From a virus, in the IMG/VR virus record IMGVR_UViG_3300005264_000340, positions 1-24,188 of that record: a stretch of DNA of 24,188 nt, one strand, 5' to 3'. The position numbers and the translations under genes were made by a program. Shown piece after piece: positions 1 through 5,405 of this stretch. Every line of letters begins with the position of its first letter. The first letter of the stretch is position 1. Below the pieces are notes generated by a model, which saw nothing but the letters and a program-made list of their open reading frames with translations, did no database searches and had not been told where the DNA came from.

Positions 1-447
1 TATGTTAAGGTCTGTTATCCATGAACCAAATACTACAAATACATTATCTATAAATCCAAAGGTTATAAAGAATAGCATACCTGCAAAGAAACTTGCAAAT
101 TTTGTTTTTATATTATTTATTTTTATATCATTTGTTTTATTATATTCGTTATAAATTTGTTTAGGAACATACTTTGATTTTAAACTATTCAAATCTTTTT
201 GTGATAAGCTTTTTACGTGTAGACATCCTTCTAATTTTTCGGATGAAGCCAATACTTTTTTAACCTGTATTCCTTTAGGGATAATTTGATTTCCTATTAA
301 TGGTATGCCATCTTTAAAATCAAATTTACCTATTATGGTTTCAGTTTTTGTTATTAATGCACAATATTTACCTCTCATTACAGGTTTGTTTATTATTGTA
401 TATTCTTCTATTTTTTTAGTCCTTGGACTATATAATTTTATTTCCAT
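1..447 (-). CDS. Hypothetical membrane-anchored protein, 3' end outside window
   Basis: An open frame of 149 codons runs from an ATG at 447 off the left edge, so the C terminus is missing. It begins MEIKLYSPRTKKIEEY. The first ~115 residues are hydrophilic and beta-like; a hydrophobic segment with FASFFAGMLFFITFGF lies at about residues 120-145, so the protein is probably tail-anchored or has further helices outside the window. The start is supported by the left-arm leader (TAACCTTTAAA) 11 nt upstream and by a terminator hairpin just before that leader. I do not recognise the family. Confidence 0.72.
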   Translation of the reverse strand, partial: MEIKLYSPRTKKIEEYTIINKPVMRGKYCALITKTETIIGKFDFKDGIPLIGNQIIPKGIQVKKVLASSEKLEGCLHVKSLSQKDLNSLKSKYVPKQIYNEYNKTNDIKINNIKTKFASFFAGMLFFITFGFIDNVFVVFGSWITDLNI

Positions 448-456
448 TTTATTTTA

Positions 457-467
457 TTTAAAGGTTA
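457..467 (-). promoter_or_regulatory. Left-arm leader motif before the 447 gene
   Basis: The minus strand reads TAACCTTTAAA, then AT-rich DNA, then ATG at 447. It directly follows the T-run of a terminator, so a new transcript or ribosome entry site is likely here. The same motif precedes at least five other minus-strand genes. Confidence 0.5.
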
Positions 468-500
468 AAAAACTACCTGCTATATTAAACAGCAGGTAGT
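465..500 (-). terminator. Intrinsic terminator, minus strand
   Basis: A perfect 10-bp stem (ACTACCTGCT / AGCAGGTAGT) with a 9-nt loop is followed on the minus strand by six T. It would end transcripts arriving from the tRNA-like element at 546-622, immediately before the leader of the 447 gene. Confidence 0.75.
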
Positions 501-545
501 AACCTTAAAAATAAACATATAAAATGAGTATTTCTAAGGTTTGTG

Positions 546-622
546 TGCCAATAGAAGGAATTGAACCTCCGATACATTTAAGTTTACCTACATCTTTAAG
601 CCGACCTTAAAGAATTATTGAC
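546..622 (-). tRNA. tRNA-like element 1, no normal anticodon arm (decayed tRNA or mimic)
   Basis: On the minus strand a 7-bp acceptor helix (GTCAATA / TATTGGC, one wobble) plus A as discriminator closes a 77-nt fold. The T arm is canonical (GGAGG-TTCAATT-CCTTC). The D arm is missing. The middle holds an 8-bp hairpin TCTTTAAG-GTCGG-CTTAAAGA with a 5-nt loop in place of a normal anticodon loop, then a 6-bp helix (GATGTA / TGTATC) like a class II variable arm. I cannot assign an amino acid. It could be a degenerate tRNA or a tRNA-like structural RNA. Confidence 0.4.
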
Positions 623-643
623 GGTTAAAATTGTAAGGTTTAA

Positions 644-671
644 ATAGCTCCTAAATATTATAAGGAGCTAT
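644..671 (-). terminator. Hairpin between small ORF and tRNA-like element
   Basis: A 9-bp perfect stem (ATAGCTCCT / AGGAGCTAT) with a 10-nt loop. On the minus strand it is followed by TTTAAACCTTAC, that is, a short T stretch and then a left-arm leader copy. The T-run is weak, so termination is plausible but not certain. Confidence 0.5.
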
Positions 672-680
672 ATTATTTGA

Positions 681-794
681 TTATAAATTTTCTTTAATCC
701 ATTCTTCATCAGAACATTTATCTGACATCATTGGTCCAGACACGTTACTACCACCTTCATAATGTTCATTTATAATAGTATTAACAATAACTTT
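681..794 (-). CDS. Possible small protein without a clear ATG
   Basis: A minus-strand frame opens after a TAG at 795-797 and ends with TAA at 681-683. It would encode KVIVNTIINEHYEGGS, later SDKCSDEEWIKENL. The C terminus looks like real coding sequence. No ATG exists except the tandem ATGs at 726-731; GTG at 743 or an ATT or ATA start is possible. It lies downstream of a leader-like GACCTTTC. Either a 5'-decayed gene or one with an unusual start. Confidence 0.25.
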   Translation of the reverse strand, partial: KVIVNTIINEHYEGGSNVSGPMMSDKCSDEEWIKENL

Positions 795-815
795 CTAAGA
801 AATAAAGAAAGGTCA

Positions 816-952
816 AAATATTACAAGGTTTCTTTATAATAAAGCACTGATTTTCTTTATAACTAACTTCCGAGTTATAAAATAAAATGCTCAAGGCAAA
901 TCCCGCTATAATTCCGGTTTAACCCTATTATAAGTACTAACTTGTAATATTT
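816..952 (-). ncRNA. Large branched RNA-like element
   Basis: This gene-free stretch is closed by a perfect 12-bp helix (AAATATTACAAG at 816-827 with its complement at 941-952). Inside lies a perfect 9-bp hairpin (TTTATAACT 856-864 / AGTTATAAA 873-881). No reading frame of note. A leader-like AAACCTTG overlaps the helix on the minus strand. The orientation is inferred from the neighbours only; the function is unknown. Confidence 0.4.
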
Positions 953-1083
953 CTAAAACTTAGGTCACGCTTCAACTATGAAGTTTACTTTCGTCCACTC
1001 ATTTTGTATTATTTCTATACATAGCACACAACCGTATTTATATTTTACTAATACAAAGATATTAATTTTATTTAAAGAGAATA

Positions 1084-1353
1084 TTAATAACCATATTTAA
1101 TATTCATTAGCATTCTATTCTTGTGGTTGTTATGTAATATTTTACCTGTTGTATGAAAGTCACCTCTTGAGTATGTTCCTGTAACAAGAAACACATGTTG
1201 AGCTGCATACGTAATTTTAGAAGGTCCAACATAGTAACCTATTTCATAACCAAACCCACTATCCCATATAATAGGATCTCTATAAAGAAATCCGTTATTA
1301 CGTACAATAGTATTAGTTTCACGTATTGTATTTATTATTGATCCTATATTCAT
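1084..1353 (-). CDS. Hypothetical protein, 89 aa
   Basis: The protein starts MNIGSIINTIRETNT and ends NIKYGY. The frame is open further upstream to 1443, but that extension would run through a tRNA-like element and the leader. The ATG at 1351-1353 sits 9 nt after TAACCTTTAAA, the same arrangement as at other left-arm genes, so I choose it. The protein is rich in aromatic residues and glycine (DSGFGYEIGYYVGPSK) with no signal peptide or membrane segment. I recognise no family. Confidence 0.65.
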   Translation of the reverse strand: MNIGSIINTIRETNTIVRNNGFLYRDPIIWDSGFGYEIGYYVGPSKITYAAQHVFLVTGTYSRGDFHTTGKILHNNHKNRMLMNIKYGY

Positions 1354-1362
1354 TTTATTAAA

Positions 1363-1373
1363 TTTAAAGGTTA
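1363..1373 (-). promoter_or_regulatory. Left-arm leader motif before the 1353 gene
   Basis: TAACCTTTAAA on the minus strand begins directly after the discriminator base of tRNA-like element 2, with no spacer, and lies 9 nt before ATG. It decides the start of the 1084-1353 gene. Confidence 0.5.
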
Positions 1374-1450
1374 GTAGCGTATACTGAATCGAACAGCACC
1401 ATCCGTATTTGGCAATAAGTTCATGAGACCTTTGGTTCCACATTACGCTA
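1374..1450 (-). tRNA. tRNA-like element 2, CAT anticodon, missing D arm
   Basis: The minus strand folds with a perfect 7-bp acceptor (TAGCGTA / TACGCTA), discriminator C, and a T arm TGCTG-TTCGATT-CAGTA. An anticodon arm AAGGT-CTCATGA-ACTTA (four of five pairs) gives CAT. Only about 11 nt lie between the acceptor and anticodon arms, so there is no real D arm, while the variable region is about 17 nt. Like element 1 it is 77 nt long and ends at a left-arm leader. It may be a decayed tRNA-Met/Ile or a structural element. Confidence 0.42.
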
Positions 1451-1455
1451 TAAAA

Positions 1456-1528
1456 GAAACACCTATCTGCTTTTAGTCACAGATAATTAAGTCATCAACT
1501 ATTGAAAGCCTCGTTAACATGGTGTTTC
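1456..1528 (-). ncRNA. Cloverleaf-like hairpin element
   Basis: An 8-bp closing helix (GAAACACC / GGTGTTTC) encloses two smaller hairpins: ATCTG/CAGAT and TCAA-TAG-TTGA. On the minus strand TTTTAT follows the closing helix, so it may terminate transcripts. It follows a leader copy (TTAACCTTCAAATTTAC) at the end of the preceding gene and directly precedes tRNA-like element 2. A 15-codon ORF (MLTRLSIVDDLIICD) lies inside; I do not call it as a gene. Confidence 0.4.
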
Positions 1529-1547
1529 TGTATTGTAAATTTGAAGG

Positions 1548-1718
1548 TTAATCCATTATTAAATTATATACGTAAGGTCCATATACAATAGTTATAATAA
1601 ACTTCAAAAATCCTCCCCATTCACCAGGATTAAAACTCCAAGAGATAAATGAGGCAATAAGGTAAACAGCTATACCTATTATAAGTATAGCTGCTATTTT
1701 TAGTAATATTGTTTTCAT
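1548..1718 (-). CDS. Small membrane protein, 56 aa
   Basis: The protein has two hydrophobic segments: MKTILLKIAAILIIGIAVYL at the N terminus and FLKFIITIVYGPYVY near the C terminus, joined by a loop with SFNPGEWGG. Its ATG lies 2 nt after the stop of the upstream lipoprotein gene, so the two are probably translationally coupled. The aromatic-NP-x-x-W loop resembles small membrane proteins I associate with Bacteroidota and their phages, but I assign no function. Inner-membrane location inferred. Confidence 0.7.
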   Translation of the reverse strand: MKTILLKIAAILIIGIAVYLIASFISWSFNPGEWGGFLKFIITIVYGPYVYNLIMD

Positions 1719-1720
1719 AA

Positions 1721-2170
1721 TTAATCTTTAGGGATATATTTAGGAATTTTGAAAGTAAATTCTTCAGGACCACTATCAGTAACTCCTTGATTATAATGGT
1801 AAGATCCATCTATTTTAATATATCTATAATTTACTCCATCTTCACATATCCTATAATATGCTATTATAACATATGTTTGTCCATCAAGATGTTCTGAATG
1901 TTGTATTTTAACTTTAACTGTGCTAAGGACAGGGACAGATAATGGTTGGCAGTTTCTGGCATAAAAATCTGCTTTATAATCTTTAATAGTTAAATCATAA
2001 GTATATACTTCAACTACCATATCATCATCTCCTCTTACTGTGATAGCTATACTGTAATTTCCAAGTCCACCATTATCAAAGCCTGTTTCTTCTGGTGTTA
2101 TTTCATCTTTTTTACAATTTGTAAAAGCTATACTAAATATAGCTACTAATAATATTAGATACTTTTTCAT
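1721..2170 (-). CDS. Lipoprotein, 149 aa, probably surface-exposed
   Basis: The frame could start at 2215, but the ATG at 2168-2170 follows the leader TAACCTTTTAAA by 10 nt and begins a lipoprotein signal peptide (MKKYLILLVAIFSIAFTNC). The cysteine is followed by KKDEI, which resembles the charged surface-export signal of Bacteroidota lipoproteins. The mature part looks beta-rich (YSIAITVRGDDDMVVEVYTY) and could be a small beta-sandwich. A phage-encoded surface lipoprotein could act in superinfection exclusion, but nothing in the sequence proves that. Confidence 0.75.
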   Translation of the reverse strand: MKKYLILLVAIFSIAFTNCKKDEITPEETGFDNGGLGNYSIAITVRGDDDMVVEVYTYDLTIKDYKADFYARNCQPLSVPVLSTVKVKIQHSEHLDGQTYVIIAYYRICEDGVNYRYIKIDGSYHYNQGVTDSGPEEFTFKIPKYIPKD

Positions 2171-2180
2171 TTTGTTTAAA

Positions 2181-2192
2181 TTTAAAAGGTTA
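2181..2192 (-). promoter_or_regulatory. Left-arm leader motif before the lipoprotein gene
   Basis: TAACCTTTTAAA on the minus strand, preceded by a T-rich run that follows the branched hairpin at 2204-2264, and 10 nt before ATG. This is the clearest copy of the motif. Confidence 0.55.
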
Positions 2193-2203
2193 AAAATAAT
2201 AAA

Positions 2204-2264
2204 ATTATGCATCATATACTAACATCTACGCTTTTGTAGTTTGTAGTTAGCAACGATGCATAAT
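2204..2264 (-). ncRNA. Nested three-helix hairpin upstream of the lipoprotein gene
   Basis: A perfect 10-bp outer helix (ATTATGCATC 2204-2213 / 2255-2264), then CTAAC/GTTAG (2219-2223 / 2246-2250), then CTAC/GTAG (2226-2229 / 2236-2239). On the minus strand it is followed by a T-rich run and the leader. It may be an elaborate terminator or a 5' regulatory RNA. Confidence 0.45.
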
Positions 2265-2333
2265 CAACCACCCTATGATGTTCAGGTTTTCCGTTATTAA
2301 CCATTTATAACAATATATAAAAGTAAATAACTA

Positions 2334-2377
2334 CAGTAGTCATTAGTATTACTACCAATGATTAATTATCACTACTG
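2334..2377 (-). ncRNA. Hairpin in the gene-poor gap 2265-2481
   Basis: A 7-bp helix (CAGTAGT 2334-2340 / ACTACTG 2371-2377) encloses a palindromic stretch. The rest of the gap holds a second small hairpin (CCTTG / CAAGG near 2400-2416) beside a leader-like ATCCTTGCAA. No credible coding frame between 2265 and 2481. Confidence 0.35.
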
Positions 2378-2481
2378 CTGGGGCTTCGTGTGCCTACGCC
2401 TTGTAAAATTGCAAGGATTTAAAAACTAAGAGAGTGAAGTTACTCTACCCAACCTCACGGTTTTAAAAACAAAAATATTGT

Positions 2482-2544
2482 TTACAGCTTTCTACTTATA
2501 TCAATAATTAGTTTAGTAATATAAAGTAATAAAAGAGTACTCAT
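2482..2544 (-). CDS. Possible 20-residue hydrophobic peptide
   Basis: An ATG-to-TAA frame encodes MSTLLLLYITKLIIDISRKL, a plausible single membrane helix with a basic end. A 16-codon frame (MNKDLLKYIFDSVFSIE, 2560-2610) lies just upstream, beginning 6 nt after the stop of the 2617-2934 gene. Tandem placement after a gene favours translation, but peptides this short occur by chance in AT-rich DNA. Confidence 0.22.
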   Translation of the reverse strand: MSTLLLLYITKLIIDISRKL

Positions 2545-2616
2545 CGCTATATGCTCCTACTCTATACTAAATACGCTATCAAAAATATATTTCAATAAGT
2601 CTTTATTCATCTTAGT

Positions 2617-2934
2617 TTAATCTTGAAATTCATTAATTATATAATCTCTACATCTCTTACTAAGAGGACAGGATTTTACAAGGATTTGTAAATACACATC
2701 TCTATAAGTAAACCTACCATTTATATATTCATGGATTTCTTTAATAATAGCTCTTTGTATTCGTTGCTCCTTTGTTTCTTCATCATATATATCTTCATCA
2801 GGGTAAGGATTAGATAGTTTAATGTGAGGTGTACTGTCAACTATAGTTATACCACGTTCAGCTTCACTATTAATTATACCTACTTTCTTTCCAGAGCCTA
2901 CTATAGTTGGGTTTGTGTTATTATTCTGTTTCAT
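2617..2934 (-). CDS. Hypothetical protein, 105 aa
   Basis: The protein has a polar N terminus (MKQNNNTNPTIVGSGKKVG), an acidic middle (YPDEDIYDEETKEQRIQ) and a helical C-terminal half with CPLSKRCRDYIINEFQD. No signal peptide or membrane segment. The upstream leader is a variant, ATCCTTGCAAAATTATAAAC, ending 6 nt before ATG. The TPHIKL and acidic parts suggest a flexible linker before a small helical domain. No family recognised. Confidence 0.65.
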   Translation of the reverse strand: MKQNNNTNPTIVGSGKKVGIINSEAERGITIVDSTPHIKLSNPYPDEDIYDEETKEQRIQRAIIKEIHEYINGRFTYRDVYLQILVKSCPLSKRCRDYIINEFQD

Positions 2935-3040
2935 TGTGTTTATAATTTTGCAAGGATATAAAAGACTATATCTATTAATACTCTAAATACTATTAATAAA
3001 TAACTAATAGAACATTAATACCTTCATACCGTCTTTAGTA

Positions 3041-3101
3041 CGTTTCGACTCGTTGTTTAGCGTTGTGGTGGGGTGGAGGGCTGCCTCTCGCACTCGAAAC
3101 G
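3041..3101 (-). ncRNA. GC-rich hairpin element in the 2935-3123 gap
   Basis: An 8-bp helix (CGTTTCGA 3041-3048 / TCGAAACG 3094-3101) encloses a GC-rich tract with an internal GAGG-GCTG-CCTC hairpin (about 3077-3088). Its base composition stands far above the surrounding DNA. Directly downstream on the minus strand lies AT-rich DNA without genes. It could be a structured RNA or a replication or packaging site; strand unproven. Confidence 0.4.
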
Positions 3102-3123
3102 ACTGGTTTGCAGAGTTTTAGTC

Positions 3124-3318
3124 TTAATTCAGTCTATTTTGTTCAAATAATTTAACTAAAATGAGCGAATGCAGTTGTTTTTGGGCTAAAGGAGTATCAG
3201 GCATTGTATAAGTGTTGCTGTTACTGTGTTTAGTGAGTATTTGCTGTATAAGGTCTTTAGATATAAACTGAAAAGTACGTTTATGCAAAGTCACTGTTAT
3301 ATTAGATATAAATATCAT
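3124..3318 (-). CDS. Hypothetical protein, 64 aa
   Basis: The protein begins MIFISNITVTLHKRTFQF and ends VKLFEQNRLN. It is preceded by a leader variant (TTGAACCCTTAAAACC) ending about 12 nt before ATG and, further up, by one copy of the 38-bp repeat at 3339-3376. It looks mixed alpha/beta, with no motif I can name. The leader is the main argument that it is expressed. Confidence 0.5.
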   Translation of the reverse strand: MIFISNITVTLHKRTFQFISKDLIQQILTKHSNSNTYTMPDTPLAQKQLHSLILVKLFEQNRLN

Positions 3319-3338
3319 TGTTTTTGTGGTTTTAAGGG

Positions 3339-3376
3339 TTCAATAACGATTAACGTGCTGTTTTCTTACACTAAAG
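3339..3376. repeat. 38-bp direct repeat, copy 1
   Basis: It matches 3453-3490 at 32 of 38 positions; all six differences are transitions. Copy 1 overlaps the leader of the 3124-3318 gene, so the pair may mark a promoter or operator. The gap 3319-3668 has no coding frame I can support. Confidence 0.65.
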
Positions 3377-3452
3377 ATTTCGAAGTGGTTATTTATAACT
3401 AACTAATACTCAATGGTAAGTTATCAAATATCTTCGATAAAACACTTTAATA

Positions 3453-3490
3453 TTCAATAATGACCAATGTACTATTTTCTTACACTAAAG
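3453..3490. repeat. 38-bp direct repeat, copy 2
   Basis: The 3' half (TTTTCTTACACTAAAG) is identical in both copies. Copy 2 is not followed by a gene on the minus strand, unlike copy 1. Between the copies lies an ATAACT/AGTTAT hairpin. Confidence 0.65.
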
Positions 3491-3553
3491 TTTTTATAAT
3501 AGTATAATAGTTGATTATTGTTGATATTTATTGTCTTTTTTATTTGCGTATGT

Positions 3554-3627
3554 CCTCAGTAACGTGTACCTTTGTTGCACTAAGTGCGAAGCACAAGTAG
3601 CAGTAAGTGTAACAGAGGTTACCGAGG
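3554..3627 (+). ncRNA. Long imperfect hairpin with a GCGAAGC tip
   Basis: Outer helix CCTC-A-GTAAC (3554-3563) with GTTAC-C-GAGG (3618-3627), then a 12-bp helix (3570-3581 with 3606-3617) containing two G-U pairs if the plus strand is the RNA (they become A-C mismatches on the minus strand), and a GTGC-GAA-GCAC hairpin (3584-3594) off centre. The strand preference suggests a plus-strand RNA or a single-stranded DNA hairpin. No gene lies on the plus strand nearby. Confidence 0.45.
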
Positions 3628-3668
3628 GAAGTGTATTACAACAGCAATCTTATGTCTTACGTTGTTTT

Positions 3669-3761
3669 TTACATAGCTTGAACCATTATTGATTCGTCTA
3701 TATTAATTCCAGAGTCTATCATATCGTTGATAGCACAGATAATAGCTTGTTTATCTTTCAT
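3669..3761 (-). CDS. Small protein, 30 aa
   Basis: A complete ATG-to-TAA frame encodes MKDKQAIICAINDMIDSGIN and ends DESIMVQAM. It reads as an amphipathic two-helix peptide with normal codon use. It is preceded by an A-rich stretch (AACAAACAAACAATG) typical of Bacteroidota initiation sites, but not by the AACCTTT leader. The bidirectional terminator at 3855-3887 separates it from the next gene upstream. Function unknown. Confidence 0.5.
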   Translation of the reverse strand: MKDKQAIICAINDMIDSGINIDESIMVQAM

Positions 3762-3854
3762 TGTTTGTTTGTTAAATGAATAATTATAGTTTGCACCTGT
3801 ATGTGATCAAACACTACATTTAAAATGTATAAGTGTATTTTATTATAAGCATAT

Positions 3855-3887
3855 AAAAAGAACCCAACCGCTTGTTAGGTTCTTTTT
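3855..3887. terminator. Bidirectional intrinsic terminator
   Basis: AAAAAGAACC pairs with GGTTCTTTTT, extended by AAC/GTT, around a short loop. Runs of A on the left and T on the right make it work on both strands. On the minus strand it follows the 3926-4165 gene. Confidence 0.75.
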
Positions 3888-3925
3888 GGTGTGAAATTTA
3901 TTTCCGTAGACACGGTGAAATGTAG

Positions 3926-4165
3926 TTAGCCATATGTACCTTCCTCTTGAATAACTTCCATGATTGGTTTATGGCTATCCCTTTGCATAATTGCTGTGAT
4001 AATATTCATAACAGTTCTGTATGCAATTTGGAAGTTTTTGTTTGAGATATATATTATACCCCAAGACAATTTAACCTTGTAATTTTTCTGTTTATTATCT
4101 CTATTAGTAGGATAACTAAAAAGAAAATCATAATTGGTTTTAAGAGGTTTTAGGCTTGAACCCAT
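3926..4165 (-). CDS. Hypothetical protein, 79 aa
   Basis: The protein begins MGSSLKPLKTNYDFLFSYP and includes KLSWGIIYISNKNFQIAYRT, a beta-rich core. Its ATG overlaps the last 16 nt of the upstream 56-residue basic protein in another frame, which indicates a two-gene operon with coupled translation under the leader at 4331-4345. No motif or family recognised. The shared bidirectional terminator closes the unit at its 3' end. Confidence 0.6.
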   Translation of the reverse strand: MGSSLKPLKTNYDFLFSYPTNRDNKQKNYKVKLSWGIIYISNKNFQIAYRTVMNIITAIMQRDSHKPIMEVIQEEGTYG

Positions 4166-4320
4166 TTTTCTGCTCTCTTTTTACCGTTAGAATTCTTACC
4201 TATTTTAGAAGAATGATTCTTTTTGAAAAGTCTCATTTCTCCGTTTATTCCTGTTGGTAATGCGATAGTATTTCCTCTTTTTTGACTTCTTGCTGAAGAT
4301 TGTTTTTTAGCTTTACTCAT
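4150..4320 (-). CDS. Small basic protein, 56 aa
   Basis: The protein begins MSKAKKQSSARSQKRGNTIA and ends SNGKKRAEKWVQA. It has about fifteen lysines and arginines and almost no acidic residues, so nucleic-acid binding is likely but not proven; it could also be a disordered ribosome or RNA-associated factor. The ATG at 4318-4320 lies 10 nt after the leader. Its 3' end overlaps the start of the 3926-4165 gene. Confidence 0.65.
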   Translation of the reverse strand: MSKAKKQSSARSQKRGNTIALPTGINGEMRLFKKNHSSKIGKNSNGKKRAEKWVQA

Positions 4321-4330
4321 GATATTCTAT

Positions 4331-4345
4331 TTTTAAAAGGTTTAA
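4331..4345 (-). promoter_or_regulatory. Left-arm leader motif before the basic-protein operon
   Basis: The minus strand reads TTAAACCTTTTAAAA, 10 nt before ATG, directly after a hairpin with a T-run at 4353-4379. This is another example of terminator, leader and ATG in close succession. Confidence 0.55.
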
Positions 4346-4352
4346 ATATAAT

Positions 4353-4379
4353 AAAAATAATCAGTTTGCGACATGATTA
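4353..4379 (-). terminator. Intrinsic terminator after the 51-residue gene
   Basis: A 6-bp stem TAATCA / TGATTA (4374-4379 with 4358-4363) followed on the minus strand by TTTTTATT. It lies 15 nt after the stop of the 4395-4550 gene. The stem is short. Confidence 0.5.
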
Positions 4380-4394
4380 GGTCAAGCTTATTCT

Positions 4395-4550
4395 TTATTT
4401 CTCTTTAACAGGAATACAAGATATAATTATCTGTACTCCTTCCGAACCAGTAACCTCTTCTATTGCATCAGTAAATGATTTTGCTTCTACAAGATTATTT
4501 AAAATTGTTAGTCCACTATTTGATACGTAAGATATTAAATACTTTTTCAT
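4395..4550 (-). CDS. Small protein, 51 aa
   Basis: The protein begins MKKYLISYVSNSGLTILNNL and ends IIISCIPVKEK. The pattern of a beta strand, a helix (VEAKSFTDAIEEVTG) and a beta strand suggests a small alpha/beta fold. It shares the MKKY(L/S)I start with the 5214-5384 gene (MKKYSIYRIV) and the lipoprotein at 2170, and the first two could be paralogues. Upstream of ATG is AACAAAAATG; no full AACCTTT leader. Confidence 0.62.
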   Translation of the reverse strand: MKKYLISYVSNSGLTILNNLVEAKSFTDAIEEVTGSEGVQIIISCIPVKEK

Positions 4551-4714
4551 TTTTGTTCTATTTTATAGTTTGAGCATCGTTAAGACCTAAACCTTGAGAT
4601 TTCAAGACCTACATATTAGCCTGCAAACTCGTAGGCAGAGTATCATTATACTTATACTTCTAAGATTTATAAAACCTTTGGAAAATACACACTGCTTCAT
4701 TACAGACTAAGTGT

Positions 4715-4766
4715 AAATTCCAAAAGTTAAGCCAAATCTCCTTGCTTAAGGGAAACTTGAAGGATT
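4715..4766. repeat. Degenerate ~52-bp direct repeat, copy 1
   Basis: It aligns with 5139-5190 around the identical cores TTAAGCC and CCTTGCTTAA; roughly two thirds of positions match by eye. Each copy can fold TTAAGC/GCTTAA. On the minus strand it ends in a degenerate leader (TTAACTTTTGGAATTT). Together with 4551-4714, which holds CTTGA/TCAAG and CCTAC/GTAGG hairpins, the stretch has no gene I can support. Confidence 0.5.
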
Positions 4767-4873
4767 TTTTTTCGTTGCACCTTTTCAGTACAATCGCTGG
4801 CTGAATATCCTTGCGAGATAAACTATGACAAGCTTCTCAGTTCTGTCATACCGCTATTCGAGACATATTATCT

Positions 4874-5102
4874 TTACGATGATAATGTATCCGGCTCACA
4901 CGAGGAGTGTTCACCTATTACTTCCTTTACTCTCTGTTTTTCCCTGTGTACCCCTGAAATTATCCAAGCTTGTCAATCATCAACTACCACTAAAGGGAAG
5001 TCTTTTTCTTTAGCGATGATGATTGATAGTTCTTGAAGTCTCAGGCAGGTTTCTTGTTTAGTGTGGCGTAGGTTTATTTCAGCTACGCATAGTTAATTGC
5101 AT
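4874..5102 (-). pseudogene. Decayed ORF with a frameshift and in-frame TGA
   Basis: On the minus strand an ATG at 5102 begins MQLTMR; after a one-base frame change near 5085 the sequence continues VAEINLRHTKQETCLRLQEL, then DFPLVVVDD, meets TGA (4973-4975) and continues in frame QAWIISGVHREKQRVKEVIG to a TAA at 4874-4876. The coding-like composition on both sides of each break suggests one former protein of about 75 residues. Other genes here use TGA as stop and no tRNA with TCA anticodon is visible, so I favour a pseudogene over recoding. Confidence 0.45.
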
Positions 5103-5138
5103 CTATTAATAAAAATCTTTTGAATCCGATACGTTTAA

Positions 5139-5190
5139 AAATTCAAAGGTTTAAGCCAGATATCCTTGCTTAAAGGAGACCTAAAGGGTT
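5139..5190. repeat. Degenerate ~52-bp direct repeat, copy 2
   Basis: This copy ends on the minus strand in a full leader-like AAACCTTTGAATTTTTAAA just before the decayed ORF, so the repeat seems to consist of a hairpin plus leader unit. A 15-codon frame (MKQEIKDTNNPLGLL) with an ATGA overlap to the gene upstream enters the repeat; not called. Confidence 0.5.
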
Positions 5191-5213
5191 GTTTGTATCT
5201 TTAATTTCCTGTT

Positions 5214-5384
5214 TCATTTGGTTTTAAAAGATTTATCTCCTATATACATTATAGCATAAGCGGTTTTATATATTTCTTTTGCTCTTAATGCTACGTCCGT
5301 ATAATCAATATCAGTGCCAGCTCTTAGTAAGCCTAAGCTATTATTATCTACATCTACGATACGATATATTGAATATTTTTTCAT
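5214..5384 (-). CDS. Small protein, 56 aa
   Basis: The protein begins MKKYSIYRIVDVDNNSLGLL and continues with RAGTDIDYTDVALRAKEIYK, a beta-beta-alpha arrangement, ending FKTK and a TGA stop. The start resembles the 4395-4550 protein. Its ATG lies 8 nt after the leader CAATCCTTTTAAAA (5393-5405). No family recognised; probably a small soluble early-type protein. Confidence 0.62.
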   Translation of the reverse strand: MKKYSIYRIVDVDNNSLGLLRAGTDIDYTDVALRAKEIYKTAYAIMYIGDKSFKTK

Positions 5385-5392
5385 ATTGTTAA

Positions 5393-5405
5393 TTTTAAAA
5401 GGATT
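5393..5405 (-). promoter_or_regulatory. Left-arm leader motif variant before the 5384 gene
   Basis: The minus strand reads AATCCTTTTAAAA, differing from other copies by T for A in AACC. The gap 5406-5568 upstream contains an ATAGTTT/AAACTAT helix and a second leader-like ATAACCTTAAC next to the terminator at 5569-5587, but no gene. Confidence 0.5.

Noticed and set aside
305-499. 64-codon plus-strand frame at the left edge
   Set aside because: Antisense of the partial 1-447 gene and ends in the terminator hairpin.
4825-5013. 62-codon plus-strand frame
   Set aside because: It is antisense to the decayed minus-strand ORF, with poor composition and no leader.
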